Origin: an uncultured Oscillospiraceae bacterium
GTDB lineage: Bacteria > Bacillota > Clostridia > Oscillospirales > Oscillospiraceae
Length of the DNA stretch: 64,000 nt
Assembly: GCA_934667095.1 (NCBI GenBank)
Contig: CAKULE010000012.1
Span: 1-64,000, forward strand
Direction of reading: 5' to 3'
The translations under genes were made by a program, and so were the position numbers. This document shows, piece by piece, positions 63,087-64,000 of this stretch. The notes under the pieces were generated by a model. That model saw only the letters and a program-made list of their open reading frames with translations. It was not told the origin of the DNA and made no database searches. Within the stretch, counting starts at the first letter, position 1. Every line of letters starts with the position of its first letter.

Positions 63087-63536
63087 ATGAAAGTCATTTT
63101 ACAGCAGGACGTAAAGGGTCAGGGCAAGCGGGGCCAGATGGTGGAGGTCTCTGACGGCTACGGCCGCAACTTCCTTCTCCCCCGCAAGCTGGCCGTGGAG
63201 GCCACGGCCGACGCCGTGAACACCATGAAGATGCAGGACAAGGCCAAGAAGGCCCGCGAGGCCGAGGAAAAGGCCCAGGCCGAGGCGGTGGCCGAGCAGC
63301 TGAAGGGCTGCCAGGTGAAGATCCCCGCCCGGGCCGGTCAGGGGGGCCGCCTGTTCGGCTCTGTCACCAGTAAGGAGATCTCCGAGGCGCTGAAGGAGCA
63401 GTTCGGCCTGGACGTGACCAAGACCCGCATCGTCCTGCCCGACCCCATCAAGTCCTTCGGCCCCTTCGAGCTGAAGTGCAAGCTGGGCTATGAGGTCACC
63501 GGCACCATCTACGGCATGGTGACCGAGGAGAAGTAA
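63087..63536 (+). CDS. rplI: Ribosomal protein bL9
   Basis: The 149-residue protein binds 23S rRNA. It has the typical N-terminal domain MKVILQQDVKGQGKRGQMVE and VSDGYGRNFLLPRKLAVEAT, the long connecting helix rich in Lys, Ala and Glu (residues 45-75), and the C-terminal domain with GRLFGSVTSKEISEALKEQF. Start 63087 fits TTGGAGGAAA. It lies 28 bases after gdpP and 42 before dnaB. Confidence 0.97.
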   Translation: MKVILQQDVKGQGKRGQMVEVSDGYGRNFLLPRKLAVEATADAVNTMKMQDKAKKAREAEEKAQAEAVAEQLKGCQVKIPARAGQGGRLFGSVTSKEISEALKEQFGLDVTKTRIVLPDPIKSFGPFELKCKLGYEVTGTIYGMVTEEK

Positions 63537-63578
63537 CCGCCGCAGCTGCCCCAAACCCTATCCCCGGGAGGTGCTGAA

Positions 63579-64000
63579 ATGGACGAACTGAATGAGCTGG
63601 CCATGCCCCACAGCGTGGAGGCGGAGCAGGCGGTGCTGGGCTCCATGCTCATTGACGAGCGGTGCGTGCCCGACGTGGCCGCCCGCCTCACCGCCGACGA
63701 TTTCTACATGCGCCAGAACCGGGAGCTCTATCAGGTGCTGTTCGGCATGTTCAACCGGTTTGAGACCATCGACCCCGTCACCGTGCTGGACCGGATGAAG
63801 CAGGCCGGCGTGTACGAGGAGGAGCGCTCCGTGGCCTATCTGCGCCAGCTGATGGAGATCACCCCCACCGCCGCCAACGTGATGGAGTACGTGGCCATCG
63901 TGGCGGACAAGGCCCTGCTGCGCCGGGTGGGCGAGACCGCCGGCGAGCTCACCGAGATGGTCCGCAGCGAGAGCGGCACCGCCTCCGCCATTCTGGAGGC
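63579..64000 (+). CDS. dnaB: Replicative DNA helicase DnaB, N-terminal part (cut by window edge)
   Basis: The first 140 residues are in the window and form the helical DnaB N-terminal domain: MPHSVEAEQAVLGSMLIDER, FYMRQNRELYQVLFGMFNRF and LRQLMEITPTAANVMEYVAI. The linker begins at the edge; the RecA-type ATPase domain lies outside. DnaB encircles the lagging strand and unwinds the replication fork. The ATG at 63579 has GGGAGGTG upstream. The gdpP-rplI-dnaB arrangement confirms the assignment. Confidence 0.95.
   Translation, partial: MDELNELAMPHSVEAEQAVLGSMLIDERCVPDVAARLTADDFYMRQNRELYQVLFGMFNRFETIDPVTVLDRMKQAGVYEEERSVAYLRQLMEITPTAANVMEYVAIVADKALLRRVGETAGELTEMVRSESGTASAILE

Overview
The window comes from a GC-rich, anaerobic, spore-former-type member of the Clostridia, most like the Oscillospiraceae (Flavonifractor/Intestinimonas-like gut bacteria). 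The evidence is low-GC-Gram-positive gene order in high-GC DNA (gdpP-rplI-dnaB, comEC-holA, rel-recJ), Firmicutes-type control elements (T-box, CIRCE, Gram-positive SOS box, strong AGGAGG ribosome sites), SLH-domain surface proteins and oxygen-sensitive Fe-S redox proteins. The species call is inference.

Layout. 1-3720: a lower-GC redox block (Crp/Fnr regulator end, ferredoxin-thioredoxin-reductase-like protein, ferredoxin, membrane Fe-S protein, thioredoxin, CoA-disulfide reductase-rhodanese) that ends in an alarmone synthetase cut off after about 82 codons and joined to a piece of an unrelated gene on the other strand. 4.0-9.6 kb: central metabolism (malic enzyme, type III pantothenate kinase, aminotransferase, serine acetyltransferase-like protein, HIT protein) with two gene remnants. 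9.6-13.4 kb: alaS behind a T-box leader, with a decayed chloramphenicol-acetyltransferase-like gene between leader and alaS. 13.4-18.9 kb: membrane protein, CorC/HlyC-type protein, CIRCE-controlled clpB, Rrf2 regulator. 19.1-26.9 kb: a probable S-layer protein, MurE, and a large SLH-anchored M14 peptidase. 27-35.4 kb (minus strand): one transcription unit recJ, rel, D-aspartate-ligase-like ATP-grasp enzyme, Asp/Glu racemase, GNAT, and a second MurE-like ligase. 35.4-38.8 kb: lexA, then an ArsR/HMA/P-type ATPase metal-efflux operon. 38.8-48 kb: DUF2461, VanW, XpaC-like, S41-PDZ-SLH protease, lipase-type hydrolase, EamA exporter, 3-methyladenine glycosylase, HAD phosphatase. 48-52.9 kb: a sigma-54 activator and its presumed target operon (CitMHS transporter, AtuA, AtuA-associated small protein). 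52.9-64 kb: FNT channel, pcrA, comEC, holA, rnmV, an XRE/zinc-ribbon regulator, gdpP, rplI and the start of dnaB.

How it works together. The most notable systems are (1) a self-contained sigma-54 circuit: four copies of the dyad TTCYA-N6-TRGAA, one just downstream of the activator's own promoter and three upstream of a consensus -24/-12 promoter driving a catabolic operon of unknown substrate; (2) a cell-wall module in which a racemase would make D-Asp, an ATP-grasp ligase would attach it, and a second MurE lacking the DNPR diaminopimelate signature would build a different stem peptide, while the housekeeping MurE nearby keeps DNPR; and (3) the left-hand redox block with its chimeric breakpoint. 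No tRNA, rRNA, CRISPR array or complete insertion sequence was seen. All family assignments were made by reading motifs, without database searches.
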